64,000 nucleotides of DNA from Taxillus chinensis (Eukaryota > Streptophyta > Magnoliopsida > Santalales > Loranthaceae). How positions within the stretch are numbered: the stretch's first letter is position 1; every line of letters begins with the position of its first letter. The DNA lies in NCBI GenBank assembly GCA_023512835.1, contig JAKCVP010000402.1, forward strand, positions 372,001 through 436,000, given 5' to 3'. Below, piece after piece: positions 35,843-47,709 of the stretch. The notes beneath the pieces were generated by a model that saw only the letters and a program-made list of their open reading frames with translations, was not told where the DNA came from and searched no databases. Position numbers and translations under genes: made by a program.

Positions 35843-36685
35843 CTTGTTTGATCAAGGCCCTCCTACGACGTGACGGCAGCATCTACAGCATCGGCAGATT
35901 GTTCGCTTGGAACTGGAGATTTTTTCCTTTGTTACTTTGACCATGTTTCGTATCAATCTGACCAGAGACATCATCAGGCAGATCAACAGCGGGGCGTTCT
36001 GGGAAAAGACTAAGGTGCTATATGAACAGCACCTTTTGATTATCTTCGCTGCATTTACAGAAGCGTAATTTATTGGAGGGGATGGTTGTCTGCGCACCTT
36101 CCCACCTTTGCTGGAAGCAGTCTTTTTGTATTCGTTTCTATACCCCAAGTCGTCGACTGACGCATGGCGAGACCGGCTCGGCGCCCTTTACCACCATTAT
36201 GGAGATCAGCAAGAGTTTAGTAGAGGGAGGGCCAAAAGATTGTACAAACAGGATCACTCTGTGAGTGGGAGGAATACACTCTTTGTGAGAATAAAATGTA
36301 AAACGCTCGCTTATGTGTACACTCTTGAGATCTTCTCTTTTCAACGTGACTTTGTTACATGATTGCTCGTGAGGCTGATGTGCAAATGTTGCGCCGCGCC
36401 GCGATCTCTGACTGGAATGTATCCACATCATCATCATCATCATCCAAGAGAGTGACATCTATCAAGGACCACTCCCCGAGTCCAAGTACAATGCGTACGC
36501 CATACCATGCAAAAAGCAAAAAGGGTATCTAAACCTTGAGGCCCCTCTTCCCTTCTTCCCCGGGTGGACCCCCCCCCTGACGCTCCCATCCCACCCCATA
36601 CCTTCCCGCCCCAGACCCAACGAACAATAATCAGTCCACGACAGCCCAAGAAAGCATCAACCAAAAGAGAATTCTGTCGCCTCAC
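35843..36685. other. Intergenic, convergent 3' flanks
   Basis: An 843-nt spacer between the stops of the ime2-like gene (+) and the zinc-ribbon gene (-). No gene is recognised. A perfect (CAT)6 trinucleotide run lies at 36426-36443. Confidence 0.5.
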
Positions 36686-37452
36686 TTATTTATACTGCGG
36701 TAATTGGCCCGACGGTATAGCCCCGCTAGCCTGCGGTGCCGCTCCAACTCCTCCTCCTCCTCCTCCTGCTGCTGCTGCGGGCGATTGAGGCTGAGGCTGA
36801 GCCGGGTACTGCGGGTAGTACATTTGCTGCTGCTGACCCCAGCCTTGCGGTGGGCCGTTGTGCATTGGTATTGCTTGTCCCCCTGCGCCGCCGCCGCCGC
36901 CGCGCGCTTGCTCTACGTCTGGTCTGTAGCGGAGATCTTGGTAGAAATTGCAGATGTGGCAGCCTACGTCGTGGTCTGGTTTGATGGAGAAGGGTATCAC
37001 TGGCTGTTTTCGTGGGATGTTAGTCTTTTTGGTGTTTCGAATGGAAACTCTTGATTTGATTTCCTTGCGATTGGCTTCTTCTTCTTTGCTTTGCTTGGCG
37101 TCTCCTTTTGATGTCTCCTGGGGTTTCAAGGGTAGATTCTCCTTTCATGTTCTTTTGAAGGACTCGAGGGATGGAATGGGATAGGGTGGGATCGAGAGGA
37201 ACAGAAGGAAAACGTACAATGAAGCAAAATGTGAACCACTCCCAGCGCTTGTAAATTCGGCCGGAGAAGTTACCTGCGACGCCTGAGTTAGTCGTTCGTT
37301 GCTCGTTTATTGCGCGCGATGCTGACACGACAGTGTTGCAGATGGGTTTCGCAAATGTACATACCGCAATTTGCGCAGCGGACTGTGACGTTCTCGTAGC
37401 CGGCGAGGAGGGAGGAGAAGGTGTGCGTGCCGCAGGTGAAGATGAATGCCAT
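36686..37452 (-). CDS. Small zinc-ribbon protein with Gly/Gln/Pro-rich tail
   Basis: A 153-residue fungal protein with a putative zinc ribbon (the zinc_ribbon_15 type). Exons on the minus strand are 37452-37365, 37273-37218 and 37003-36686. The start reads MAFIFTCGTHTFSS; metal ligands are probably CANC in the first exon and CHIC in the third (VGCHICNFYQDL). Between them lies an aromatic segment, RWEWFTFCFIPVIPF, which could touch a membrane. The tail is low-complexity: Gly runs, Gln runs and PQYPAQPQPQ, encoded by trinucleotide repeats. The 214-nt second intron is long for this locus and stays open in one frame, which hides the true structure. Function is unknown. Confidence 0.85.
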
Positions 37453-38193
37453 TCCGGACACCACTGGCAGGTACTTTGTCGGTGGCCAGCTATTGCCTGT
37501 CTATGCAATGTCGAGACGAGAGAATGAGACAGACGAAGGAGAGAAGAGTAGACTGAGTCTCACTGAGGTTGAAGAGAGGGAAGTAAATGAGTAGTGGGAG
37601 ATGTAGACCTGCATGCCCTGTCTGCTCGTCCTCGTCACGCGTCGTCCTTGGCGATGCGGACGATGCGTCTTAGTCGTGTGGCTGTGCTTCTCCAGATTCT
37701 CTGCAAGCCTGCAGCGTGGGGTTAATCGGTATGCTCTCGTTCAGAGACTCCTCCAGCTCCTTGTGTATTTGCAATTGAGCTGCACTTGGCTCATCAGACC
37801 AGAGGGCAATGGCACTGCATCATGGACGATCAGCGACCCTCTCGTGCCCCTAAACCCCGGGCTTCCGGCCGGCGGCAGGGGGCCAAACTTACCGTCTATC
37901 GATCTGCCAGACCAGTTTTTTTTCCATTCTCTGCCTTCGAGCTGGTCGAGCATCGCTGCTGAATTCTCCGTAGCTGCTGCATAGACTTTCTCTCTCTTTT
38001 GACTTTAAACTTTACCTTGCCGTTGGGTGTTATCCTACTTTGCCCGTGTCTGCTCTGCTCTCGAATTATCAGTCGTGCACAGTCTGTGCTGTACGCACCC
38101 GAATCGTCAAGCGCCTGGCTTCCTCTCAACGACCTTCCTTCTCCGCCCGCTCTCCGCTGCGCAGCAGTATAGACAACACACAGTAAACCAGCA
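37453..38193. other. Divergent promoter region
   Basis: A 741-nt spacer between the zinc-ribbon gene (-) and nop16 (+). No gene is recognised. Confidence 0.5.
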
Positions 38194-38940
38194 ATGGGCC
38201 GCGAGCTCCAAAAAGCCAAACGCCGCGCCCTGCGCCCAAAGGCCCGCAGAGATAAGAAGAGCAACCGCAGAATCTTCAACAATCCCATCATCGCCGCAAA
38301 CTACGATCCCAAGCAGACGCTCTCGCAAAATTACCGCCGCCTAGGTCTCGCGACGAAATTGAACAATCCCACTGGCGGAACAGAGAAGACGATTGGTATT
38401 CTCGAAGAAGACAAGGAGCGCAAAGTGAAGGAGGATGGGCTGGCTGTCAAGGAGGCGGCGGTGACGGTCGTGCCTACCGAAGCTAAGATTGAGCGAGATC
38501 CAGAGACTGGTCGCATTCTGCGCATTATTGATCCTGTTGATCAGAATGTAGATGCAAAGATGAAGAAGCCTGCGTCGCGGCTGGGGCACTTGAAACCACT
38601 GGACGATCCGCTGAATGCGCTCGACGACGAAGAGGAAGAAGAAGAGGAGGAGTTTCAGGGATTCGATGATCATCTGGTTGAGGGACACATTGGGCGCGAT
38701 GCTGCAAAGACGAGTAATCCCATACTGCAGCAATTAGAAGCGTACGTCGCGCGACTTCAGAGCCAGCCAAAAGCCAAGCGGAAACAGTCGGAGCGCGAGA
38801 TTGAGTGGGTGCGCGCAATGGTTGAGAAACACGGGGACAACTATGACAAGATGTTCCGCGATCGAAAGTTGAATGTCATGCAGCAGAGCAAGGGCGATAT
38901 TGCACGGAGAATCCGCAGGTACCTGGATGGCTCGTCATGA
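38194..38940 (+). CDS. nop16: Nucleolar ribosome-biogenesis protein Nop16
   Basis: A 60S-biogenesis factor of pre-ribosomes in the nucleolus. It is intronless, 248 residues. The N-terminus MGRELQKAKRRALRPK is basic, followed by the diagnostic block NPIIAANYDPKQTLSQNY and RRLGLATKLNNPTGG. The middle has a short acidic run (DDEEEEEEEEF). The C-terminus contains EIEWVRAMVEKHGDNYDKMF and ends KGDIARRIRRYL, again family-typical. It ends 166 nt before the stop of the convergently read BAR-SH3 gene. Identification is secure. Confidence 0.95.
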   Translation: MGRELQKAKRRALRPKARRDKKSNRRIFNNPIIAANYDPKQTLSQNYRRLGLATKLNNPTGGTEKTIGILEEDKERKVKEDGLAVKEAAVTVVPTEAKIERDPETGRILRIIDPVDQNVDAKMKKPASRLGHLKPLDDPLNALDDEEEEEEEEFQGFDDHLVEGHIGRDAAKTSNPILQQLEAYVARLQSQPKAKRKQSEREIEWVRAMVEKHGDNYDKMFRDRKLNVMQQSKGDIARRIRRYLDGSS

Positions 38941-39106
38941 CGGCGGTCCCAAATGCTATGAGTCTGGAACGATAGCTCTCATGATGTGTGCGTGCAGTTG
39001 AGGCCCCCATAGAACTTGCAGGAGACTCGCTACGGGTGATATCGTAGTTCGGCTGTTTTTTTCTGCGACGGGTTCTGAACTATTTACAATGCTCTCTAAA
39101 ACGGTA

Positions 39107-40568
39107 TCAACCGAGCTGCACGTAGTTCCCTGTTCGGTCGCGTGGTCAGCACATTGTGTTACGAGAGGTAGGATGCTGTGCGCGTGACACTCACCTGGAA
39201 ATTGGCCCTGCTTGCCGTGGACCTTGCCAGTCCACCATTCGTTCTCGTTCTGCGTTCTTGAAACGATCTCAATGACATCACCCGCAGAGAAGCTCAGATC
39301 CCCTGCGGCTTGCGCCTCGTAATCGTACAGCGCTGTCACAGTCTCGACGGGGGCTGCTGCTCCAAATTGCTTAGGCTTAGGTTTCACGGGAGGTGGTGGC
39401 TTGGCTTTAGCTGCTGCTAGTACCCCCATCGGGTTTGCTGCACCTGAAGAAGCAGGAGAGGCTGTTCCATTGGGCGGCGGGCTGTACGGCGGCGGCGTCG
39501 AGTCGACAGAGGTTCGCGAGGCAGATGGTTTTGCTGCTTCGATTGCAAGAGGCTTGTTCGGGGCGGTCAAAGCAGGCCTGTTGAATTTGTTGGCTCCCGG
39601 CGCAGGACCTAGTCTCGGGGGCCTGGTCTTCCAATGCGTGATTGCGAGCTGTTCAGCTTGACTTTGAATCTCGCCGCGCTTCGACTGGAAGCCCTCTTGA
39701 ATGTCGGCACTCAAGTCAAAGTAGCCAATGTCTATGCTCTGCATACGCTCGTGCAATGTGTAGAAGACGTTGAGCTGCATGTAGTAGAACGACTGAAACA
39801 GCGGACCAATGAACTCGCGCTCCAGCTCAAAGAACTTGGGAAGTTCATCCTTTAGTAGGTCGTTGTAATACTCGTATTCCTGTGTCGCATTTTGTACGTC
39901 TGCTTCAGCCTTGTACATCGCCTTCTCATCCTTGGCCGTTTTCTCCTTCTTATCCTGCAGCTTCTTCAGCGCATTATTGTGCCGATCATAGTCGAGCTGT
40001 TTGTGATCGCGCTTCGTGTTAAGTTTCCTTATTACTTTAATGATTTCGAGCAGCTCGACAGAGGGGCGGATGATTCGAGTTTCGATAAGCTCCAGTTCCG
40101 GTTTGAGCGTTTCTTGCAAGTCTTTTACAATCTGCTCGTATTCCTCGCATGCCTGGATGCCCTCAGGGTTGCCCTCTGCCACGTAGGAATTGGGATCAGA
40201 CATGCGACCAGATATAGGCTTGTAGATCTCAGCAATAGCTCGCGAAAACTCGATTTGGTGTTTTAACATGTTGTTGATCGAATCAAAGTACTTGGTAGAC
40301 TCGCTCTTCAACTTATTTGTTTCAATTTCCAGCTCTGCAAAGCGCCGCTCCGCATCTTGGTACACGGCATCTTTTGTAATTTCGCCCTGTCGAGTCCAGT
40401 CATTAACTATCATGCTCAATAGTTCTTCACGATACTGCGCATACCATGTTGAAACGTTGGCGGAACTGCTGGGGAGCCTTTTCTCAATGTCAGTGGTGGG
40501 GCTCCCGTGAGATAGGTGTGATTGACACATACTCGCCCCAGGCTCTTGCCGAACCCTTTCAACGACAT
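39107..40568 (-). CDS. rvs167: BAR-SH3 endocytosis protein, Rvs167/amphiphysin type
   Basis: A membrane-curving adaptor of actin-dependent endocytosis. Four exons on the minus strand (40568-40533, 40477-40445, 40386-39195, 39129-39107) give 427 residues. The first two exons (12 and 11 codons) encode MSLKGFGKSLGR and APQQFRQRFNM, the amphipathic N-terminus; both introns between them are readable through in another frame, so a single-ORF view gives a wrong N-terminus. The BAR domain follows (GEITKDAVYQDAERRF through FYTLHERMQ), then a Pro/Ala/Ser linker with PPPPVKPKPKQ, and the SH3 domain (VTALYDYEAQAAGDLSF; WWTGKVHGKQGQFPGNYV). The last exon supplies only the final SH3 strand, NYVQLG. Confidence 0.94.
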
Positions 40569-42007
40569 CTTGACTTGTTTATGAAAGGGTTCAAAGGGTC
40601 AAAGTGCCTCGCTTCTGCGGGTTGTGAGGGAGAAAGCGTGTGTGTATCAAAGAGTAGCCCTGTGCCGGTGACTAGGCGTTTCGAAGTGTGGCAGCTAGGC
40701 AGAGCGAGCAATCACCGTACCAAGCCAGCGGCAACTCGGCAGATGACTCCGGGAAGATTGAATTGTAGTGTAAGAGTCAAGGGAAGAAAAGATAGCAGTG
40801 AAGTAGAATCCTGAAGCTTTGCGCAGCGGGTGCCTCGTCTGATCTGAGGGGCTGATTGGAACAGTCGTGGCTCAGGCGGCTCTAAGCCACAATGAAGACG
40901 TGAGGTCATCGGCTACGTCCAGAAACTTTGGTGAATTGCTTGGCACCTAATCGGACTCAACCTCACCTCTTAAGTGCCAGGCATGCCAGGCCATCACGCG
41001 CTCAGCGCACTTGCAGGCAGCTCGAACAATGCCACAGTACCCTGCAGCCGTGGAGCCTGGCTCTAAGTCTATTCCGCTCGTGAGTGGCACTGGGTCGAAT
41101 CACACTACTCGCGCCTGGCCGCGCAGGATGATTCAACGTCACTTCGCCGTCAAATCAGTGATGGAACTACTCCAGGCTAGTCTCTATCGACGTCAAGCCG
41201 GTAGAGCCTCTTCAAGTACCGCGTGAGTTCCGCAGTATTCTATATGCTTGAGAAATTGCTCGCCGAATTCTGATCGAAAGGTGATGAAAATGGTGCTAGC
41301 TTTGGATCTTGTAGGTAGTATTCTGACTCCTTGCTCAGTTTCCGACTTGTACCACAGAATCACTCAATGTGTAGTGTCAACGTGAATATATAGGTTTCAT
41401 TTTTACCGACGGATGCCATCCCCAACGGGCCTGACATATGGTCAAAGTAGATTCGTAGCACGTCGTATCGCTCCTTGGCATGTCAATCGTCCCCTGTAGT
41501 GATTGCCGTCCCGGAGAAAACGTCTGGAAGCTCGAAAGACGCGGCTTAATGCATGGCAAGAAGGAGGTGCGGCTGTTGTTGTCCACAACCACGCGTCGGT
41601 GAAGGTATGGATATTGTGCTCAGCTGAGCATCACGTCTGGTTTGCTTCGTGACAGCTGACCTTTCTCTCAGCAATACTTACGACGCCCCTCTCTGTGTAA
41701 AAGTTTCTCGGTGGTTCCGAAACCCGTCGGTGAGCCGCTCCATCCTGAGTACACAATGTTAACACAGATCTAGCGCGTCACCTGTCACAGGATCTTGCGG
41801 CAAACGCCACCTTTTTCCGCCTCTCGGATACTACAAATCTCCCCTCCCGCCTCTGCTAGCTCACACTTCTTCTCTCCACCCTACGCATTCAGTCGCTCTT
41901 TTGACTTTCAGAGAAACTTTACTTTCAAGTCCAGCAACTGTCGCTCCTTATCATAACCGTATTGAGCCACCGATAGAACAATTATTGACAAGCGAAATAC
42001 TGCAATC
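40569..42007. other. Divergent promoter region
   Basis: A 1.44-kb spacer between the BAR-SH3 gene (-) and the aspartic-protease-like gene (+). No gene is recognised. The last 150 nt before the protease ATG are pyrimidine-rich. Confidence 0.5.
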
Positions 42008-43122
42008 ATGCGCGCCCTCAGCTTTCTCGCGCTTGTTCCCACTGCGGTTTCGGCTCTGGTCTCCTACAATCTCACCTATCGTCAGGTCCCTGCCGACGTT
42101 CGCCTCAACCCCGATACTTCCATCGCAGCTCGCTCCTCTGCAGTCGCCAGCACCACTGACAATGGCTTCTGGTTTCTCTACTTCGACGTTGGCGCCACCC
42201 CAGCTCTCTCCCTCCAGCTCGACACCGGTTCTGGTATCATCTTCATCAATCAAAACAGATACGAAAACAGCAATGTTGGAAAGCCCGGTGAGGAGGTGAC
42301 CGAAGCCGTCGGCGGATACAAGCCCGATGGTTCTGGCCTCTATCATTTCAATGCTCAAACTTGGAGTGACACTGTTGCGCTTACCGGAGCCACTGCCCCA
42401 ATCACTACTGCAGTCTACAACGTCACGTGGTCAGACGGTAGCCTTTCTCATGACGGCATGATTGGGTTTGGCGCCACAACTCCCGAGGTTGCCAATCCGA
42501 GTGGAAAGTCCTGGTTTGAGAACGGATGCATCGCAGGTGTTTTCACTGAGTGCAGATTCGGGATCGCTGTCAGTGGTATCTTGGGTGTGCTGGAGCTCGA
42601 CGGTGTGTCCCCTATATACGCCAACAGCCTGGTCACTGTGCCATTTAGCAATGAGTGGTCCGTTACTGGGGATGTGATGATCGCAGGCCAGACAGTCTTC
42701 CCTGCTCAAAGCCTCCAGCTCTCAATCGGTTATGGCGCCATTTCTGGGTAAGTTCCAAATGCGCTATGCATCATGTTCAAAGTTTGGCTAATACGTATCC
42801 TAGTCCGACCGCGGCAGTCATCCAGATCTTCCAAGAACTAGGCTTGCAAATCAACCAAGCTGTTGATGACCCTGAAACGACCGTTATCGGATACTACGCT
42901 TGCGACAATCCGCCTGAACTTGCGTTCAATATCGGTGGCCAGATCTTCAGCGTCCTACCTTCTGCGTGGACCGGTGCGAATCTTGGCAACAATAACTGTA
43001 CCGCCATCATCACGGGTACCGACAGCAACAGTCAAGCTTGGTCCCTTGGACAACACTTCTTTCAAGGCCACTATGTCGATTTCAATGTGGCTGACAAGAC
43101 CATGGGCTTCGCAACACTCTAG
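42008..43122 (+). CDS. Secreted pepsin-fold protein, second catalytic Asp replaced
   Basis: A pepsin-like (A1 family) secreted protein. Exons 42008-42747 and 42804-43122 give 352 residues. A signal peptide is clear (MRALSFLALVPTAVSA). The first catalytic motif is intact (LDTGSG, Asp72), and DGMIGFG and FNIGGQIF mark the fold. At the second active site, where active members have DTG or DSG before a GP motif, this protein reads LSIGYGAISGP: Ser239 stands in the Asp position and the following Thr/Ser is Ile. Asp-to-Ser loss should abolish standard aspartic proteolysis. Several N-glycosylation sequons occur. The site abuts the intron (GTAAGT donor at 42748), but no alternative join restores an Asp. 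There is no obvious C-terminal GPI signal. Confidence 0.88.
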
Positions 43123-44481
43123 CCTCGAAAACTGACGGTCACATCAACGATGCACCCGATTTCTTCATAGGACTTTTGCGACTGTAACGACCGACGTAAC
43201 AAATACAATCATTCATTGCCTCAAAGGCGAGAATTAAGAGCAAATAATGCGTCTTCCACGTGATTCTTTCAAAACTGTACAATGCTAGATCTTCTATTGA
43301 CCGCCGTGCCCATGCAGGCCAGCAACAAGACCTCATCAGCTGGAGCAGAGCCATTTACTGCTTACGGCACCCGTCTCGTATGTTTCTCTTCATATTTCAG
43401 GTAAAGTTGTGCTCAATTGTCTAGCTCATGTGGGCGCGGAGCTGAATTAGACATAGACGGTCGACGTGGGACGTGTTGCCGGGTCAAGCAAGGCGCTTGT
43501 AGAGGCATATCACGGCCTTTCAGTGACATTGACCTACCTAGGCAGGCAAGATACCTTAGTTATAAATTCGATCTCAACTTTCCAGAACTTCTGAAGCGTC
43601 GCTGCGTCCCGTTCGCCGCAATGCAGGTAAATACCTGGACGTTCCGTTCCGATTCTGCAGGATACGATTTTAGCAAAGCACTTCTCACCACTGCGGACCC
43701 GGAACTCAACGCAGCTACCTAGGTCCATCATGGATACCTCTCCTATGGCTCACGACCAGTCCCAGCGTCCCTCGCCCAACGACTGTTGTGTTGGGGGCTG
43801 ATCATCAAAAGAAGAAGCAGAGGCAACACAAACGCAGGTGAAAGAATTTGGTCACTTGCTACAAGGTCAAAGTTGAGCTTGTAAGACTTGGCTTGCGTGG
43901 TCGCTTCGTCTGCCGGGTTCAACACTTCATCGCGTGAGAGAGAGTCCACGAGCTGTTCGGAATCGTTGTCGCGTGTACTTTTAGAAAGTGGTATTGGTCC
44001 CACGCATGTTGCTAGAGGTCTCGACTCAAACTTGCCCTGCACAACGAAACACGACGGCAAGCAAAAGCATGGACACAGCTGACAGCAAACACAGATCCAT
44101 TAAATTTGTGCATGGAGGCCTAGCTTGGACCAAGACAGCAGAAGAAAAAGCCCAGCAGCAACGACCCTGTTACTGGCTGGATAATGGGATATATTAATAT
44201 CCTACGGCCAATATTGACTGCCCGATGATGAGCGTGTCACTTGCGCCAAAAGCAGGTGCTTCCGGCAGGTCGTCACTTCCTTGGCTTTGCACCTACTATA
44301 CCAAACTTTACCCTCCAGCGTTTGCTACATCAAACTTGTCAGACTTGCATCGTTCATCTGAATCATTCTACAAAGCAGCATCTTTAAATTCGACGATACA
44401 CTCCTTTCTGGGTACCCACTGCGCCTGACTACAACGCATTTTACTTCAACGTGAGCGGAGTCTGAGCATTCTAAAGCAGCC
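43123..44481. other. Intergenic
   Basis: A 1.36-kb spacer between two plus-strand genes. A 105-codon minus frame (43743-44060) ends in a hydrophobic stretch, and a separate out-of-frame signal-like stretch lies just upstream; they cannot be joined by a convincing intron, so no gene is called. An AT-rich stretch (atattaatat) lies near 44190. Confidence 0.45.
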
Positions 44482-47456
44482 ATGGCGAGCTTGAGCAGCA
44501 AAGTTCAAGCACTATCGACTTCCATGCAGCGTCAGCAGATATCTCAAGAGTAAGTCGGACGACCAGCACTGGAATGTATTCAATGGGGACGTTGACACTG
44601 TTTTACAGGGGTATTGCCTGCCGACCAGACTACAATACCATTGGACAAGAAGTTAAGGTGAAGGCGAATTTGTTCACGCTCACTCTCCATCCGAAGCAAA
44701 AGATACACAGATACGAGATTCGACTCAAAGAGTGGCCTGGAAAGGCCGAGAAACGCCCTGTTGGACAGAAGCTTCGACAGCTCGTTCGTTGTTGCATCAA
44801 AGACCACTTGAGCTCTACTAAGGAGACCCATCTTGCTACTGATTACAGTACAATCATTCTTACGACCAAGCCCATTCCAGAAAAGTCCCTTAAGGTCGAC
44901 TTGAAAGTTGCGTTCAATCAGCACACAAACGCTCAAGACGCTGCGTTCCAGTACACCTTTGAGGCCCGCCATCTCTATTCCTTTGACTTGACAGATCTAC
45001 AACGAGTCGGAAATCCTGCAGGAAATCCATTGCTCGAACCCCAGAGAACCGAGATGCTCCAAGCGTTGAACATCATCATTGGTCATCATGCGAAGAGCGC
45101 TTTTGATCGTGTCAAGTATCTTGCGATCGGTCCTTACTACTTTAAAAGCCCCCATGACCGCACAAGAGATCAATTTGTTCGCATCTCAGACGGTGTGATT
45201 GGAATCAGCGGTTTCTTCTCCAGTTCTCGCTTGGTGAGGGGTGAGTCTTCTTCTTCTCAAGTGCAAGAGTTGATGCTGATGTGAGCACCAAAGATAGCAT
45301 TCTGCTCAATGTCCAGCCGAAAGCAATCGCTCTTCATGAGCCTCGAACACTATCTGATGCGGAGTTGTGGCGGGATCGTCCTAACGCAAATCTGCGTCAG
45401 TTCCATTTGCTTATCAAAGGTTTGCGCGTAAAAGTTCATCCACCGAATCGTGCCGCACGAGTTGTCACGATCGCTGGTCTTGCTACGCTATTGGACGGTA
45501 AGGTTGTCTCATCAGGTGTTAAGCCTCTTGAGCATCCTCCACGCATGGATAGTCCTGGGAATGTTGCCAGTAAGGTCAGCTTTTGGTTGGATGATAAAGC
45601 ACGGAAGTCCATCCAGCCACATCTACAACACGGCGACGTTGTAGACGGCTACATCACGGTCGAGCAATACTTTTTACGCAGTAAGTCACGCAATTGTGAC
45701 AGCGACGAGAAATATCACTGATCTCTGCACAGGATACGGGATCAAGTCTACAAGGCCCGGTGCGTCTGTCATCAATATCGGCACTCTCGCAAGACCATCA
45801 TACATGCTGGCTGAATTCTGTACGGTGGAGCCTGGGCAGCCCATCCGAAGTACTCTCACCCCCGACCAGGTGACGGCAATGAGCAAAGTTGCCCTTCGCT
45901 CCCCTTGGGAGAACGCGAGGCTTATCCAGGATTCAGCTGCCCGCGATATCCCTCTCGACAACTCCAACACGACCATGGTACGTTGAAGCTATTTTGTTGA
46001 TGTCCTCTTGAACTTCGACTGTTAACGCGATGTCAGATGGCCTTTAATGTCTCTTGCGACCCCAACCTGAGATCTTTGACCGGGCGTGTGCTCAAAGAGC
46101 CATCAATCAAGTTCGGCATAGGAAATTCGGCGAAAGCAGTTGCCTTCACCGGTCGAGGAAAGTGGAACTTGAGAAACGTGAAGATGTCCCTGTCCGTCAG
46201 CTACAAAGGTTGGCATGCAATTTGGCTCCTGAACGACAATGAAAATGATACCCAGGAGGCCCATGCAGAGCACCTTCAAAAGCTTTGCCAAGTCGGTACA
46301 AGACTTGGGGATCAGACTGGACTCTATGCCAAAAAGCGTAATATTTGCCAAAAGCCGCCAAGATTTCGAGGCCGCATTGAATAATCAAATCGACGCAAGC
46401 AAGAAGCAAGCTCCGAAGGGTACTTTCTTCTACCTTGTTATCCTTCCAGACACGAGCGCAGAAGTGTACAGCTTCGTCAAGGCTTATGCTGAGATCCAGC
46501 TGGGAGTCCACACACTCTGCATCACGCGTGCTACGATTTCCAAGGGCATGAATCCAGTCTTAGCCGCAAATCTCGGCTTGAAGCTCAATCTCAAGCGAGG
46601 CGGGAGGAACCAAGTACTCGACTCAAGGGACTCAGGTCTACTTTCGAAAGGCGACACAATGATTGTGGGCATGGACGTTACTCACCCAGCGCCTGATGCC
46701 AGCGTCCATGCTCCCTCTGTTGCGGGCTCCGTCGCTTCCATTGATTGTCACGCAGTACAATATCATCCTTCCGTCTATGTCCAACAAGGGAGACAGGAGA
46801 TGGTCGAATGCATTGGTGAGATGATGAAAAGTCATCTGCGGCACTGGAAAACGAGAAACAAGAACACCTTGCCAGCGAAAATTATTGTCTATCGCGACGG
46901 CGTCTCGGACGGCCAATACCTCCACGTTCTTCACCGGGAACTGCCAGAGATACAGAAGGCATGCAGATCCATTTATGGTTCGGACAAGGAGCCAAAGTAT
47001 ACAGTTGTTGTCGTTGGAAAGCGACATCACATTCGTTTTTACCGAGCTCAGGATGAAGCTTCCACGCAAGAACATCTGGTCCCTGGGTTCGTTGTGGACA
47101 ATCATATCACCGAACCAAAGATGTGGGATTTTTACCTTCAATCTCACAGTCCACTAGCAGGTACCGCTCGCCCTGCTCACTATGTCGTTCTCTATGACGA
47201 CATCTTTCGCTCCGGCACGTACGGCACGGCAGTATCATACCAGCTACAGCAGTTTACATTCAATCTCTGCTACCTGTTTGGGCGATCAACGAGCTCTGTC
47301 TCAATTCCGCCGCCTGTTTATTGGGCCGATCGTTTGTGTGATCGCGCACGTCGTCACTTGAATGCTCAGCCAAAATCGGGTACTACTGAACAGCCGACAC
47401 CAGCCAGAGAGCACAAGGTCCACGATGCGATTCAGAATACCATGTGGTTCGTCTAG
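44482..47456 (+). CDS. Argonaute (QDE-2 type) with intact slicer tetrad; apparent frameshift
   Basis: A small-RNA-guided Argonaute, the effector of fungal RNA silencing. Exons are 44482-44549, 44609-45240, 45294-45680, 45733-45977 and 46037-47456. The N-terminal domain begins at RPDYNTIGQEV; DUF1785 and PAZ regions follow; the MID domain contains GKWNLRNVK. In PIWI the catalytic DEDH set is visible: VGMDVTHPAP (Asp), QEMVECIGEMM (Glu), VYRDGVSDGQY (Asp) and GTARPAHYVVLYDD (His). The C-terminus is TMWFV. Inside exon 5 the MID frame (GWHAIWLLNDNE...) ends early, and the homologous continuation (MQSTFKSFAKSVQDLGI) is in the +1 frame from about 46260. Dropping one base gives a 916-residue protein. 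A 64-nt intron (46192-46255, GTCCGT donor) would also keep frame but would remove a conserved MID strand. Confidence 0.85.
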
Positions 47457-47709
47457 ATCTTTCCAAAGGAGTGGTCATAGGAGAGCATCGCGCTTGAGCG
47501 TTTTTGGTGTGTTTTGTATTGAAAAGACTTGAGAACAAGTAGCGACTGCAAGTAAAGCCAGGAATGCCTACAAGGTCGTTGCCAAGTGACAAAGCCATCA
47601 TGCTTAGATTGGTGACAGGCATTGCCACAGCTGCTGCACCCGACCAAAGTTTGCAAAGCCTCTGAGTTGTTACCTTCTTCGAGAGTCGTTCGCCCCAGTT
47701 GAGGGCTGC

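Noticed and set aside
41090..41110. Possible tRNA B-box-like string (gggtcgaatc)
   Set aside because: No matching A box, acceptor stem or anticodon arm at the right spacing.
43743..44060. 105-codon minus frame with a hydrophobic stretch near its C-terminus, and a signal-like stretch just upstream
   Set aside because: The signal-like stretch is in another frame and no convincing intron joins the two; no family recognised.
46192..46255. 64-nt intron in the Argonaute MID domain
   Set aside because: It keeps frame but removes a conserved beta strand that is well encoded; a one-base indel is the simpler explanation, though cDNA is needed.
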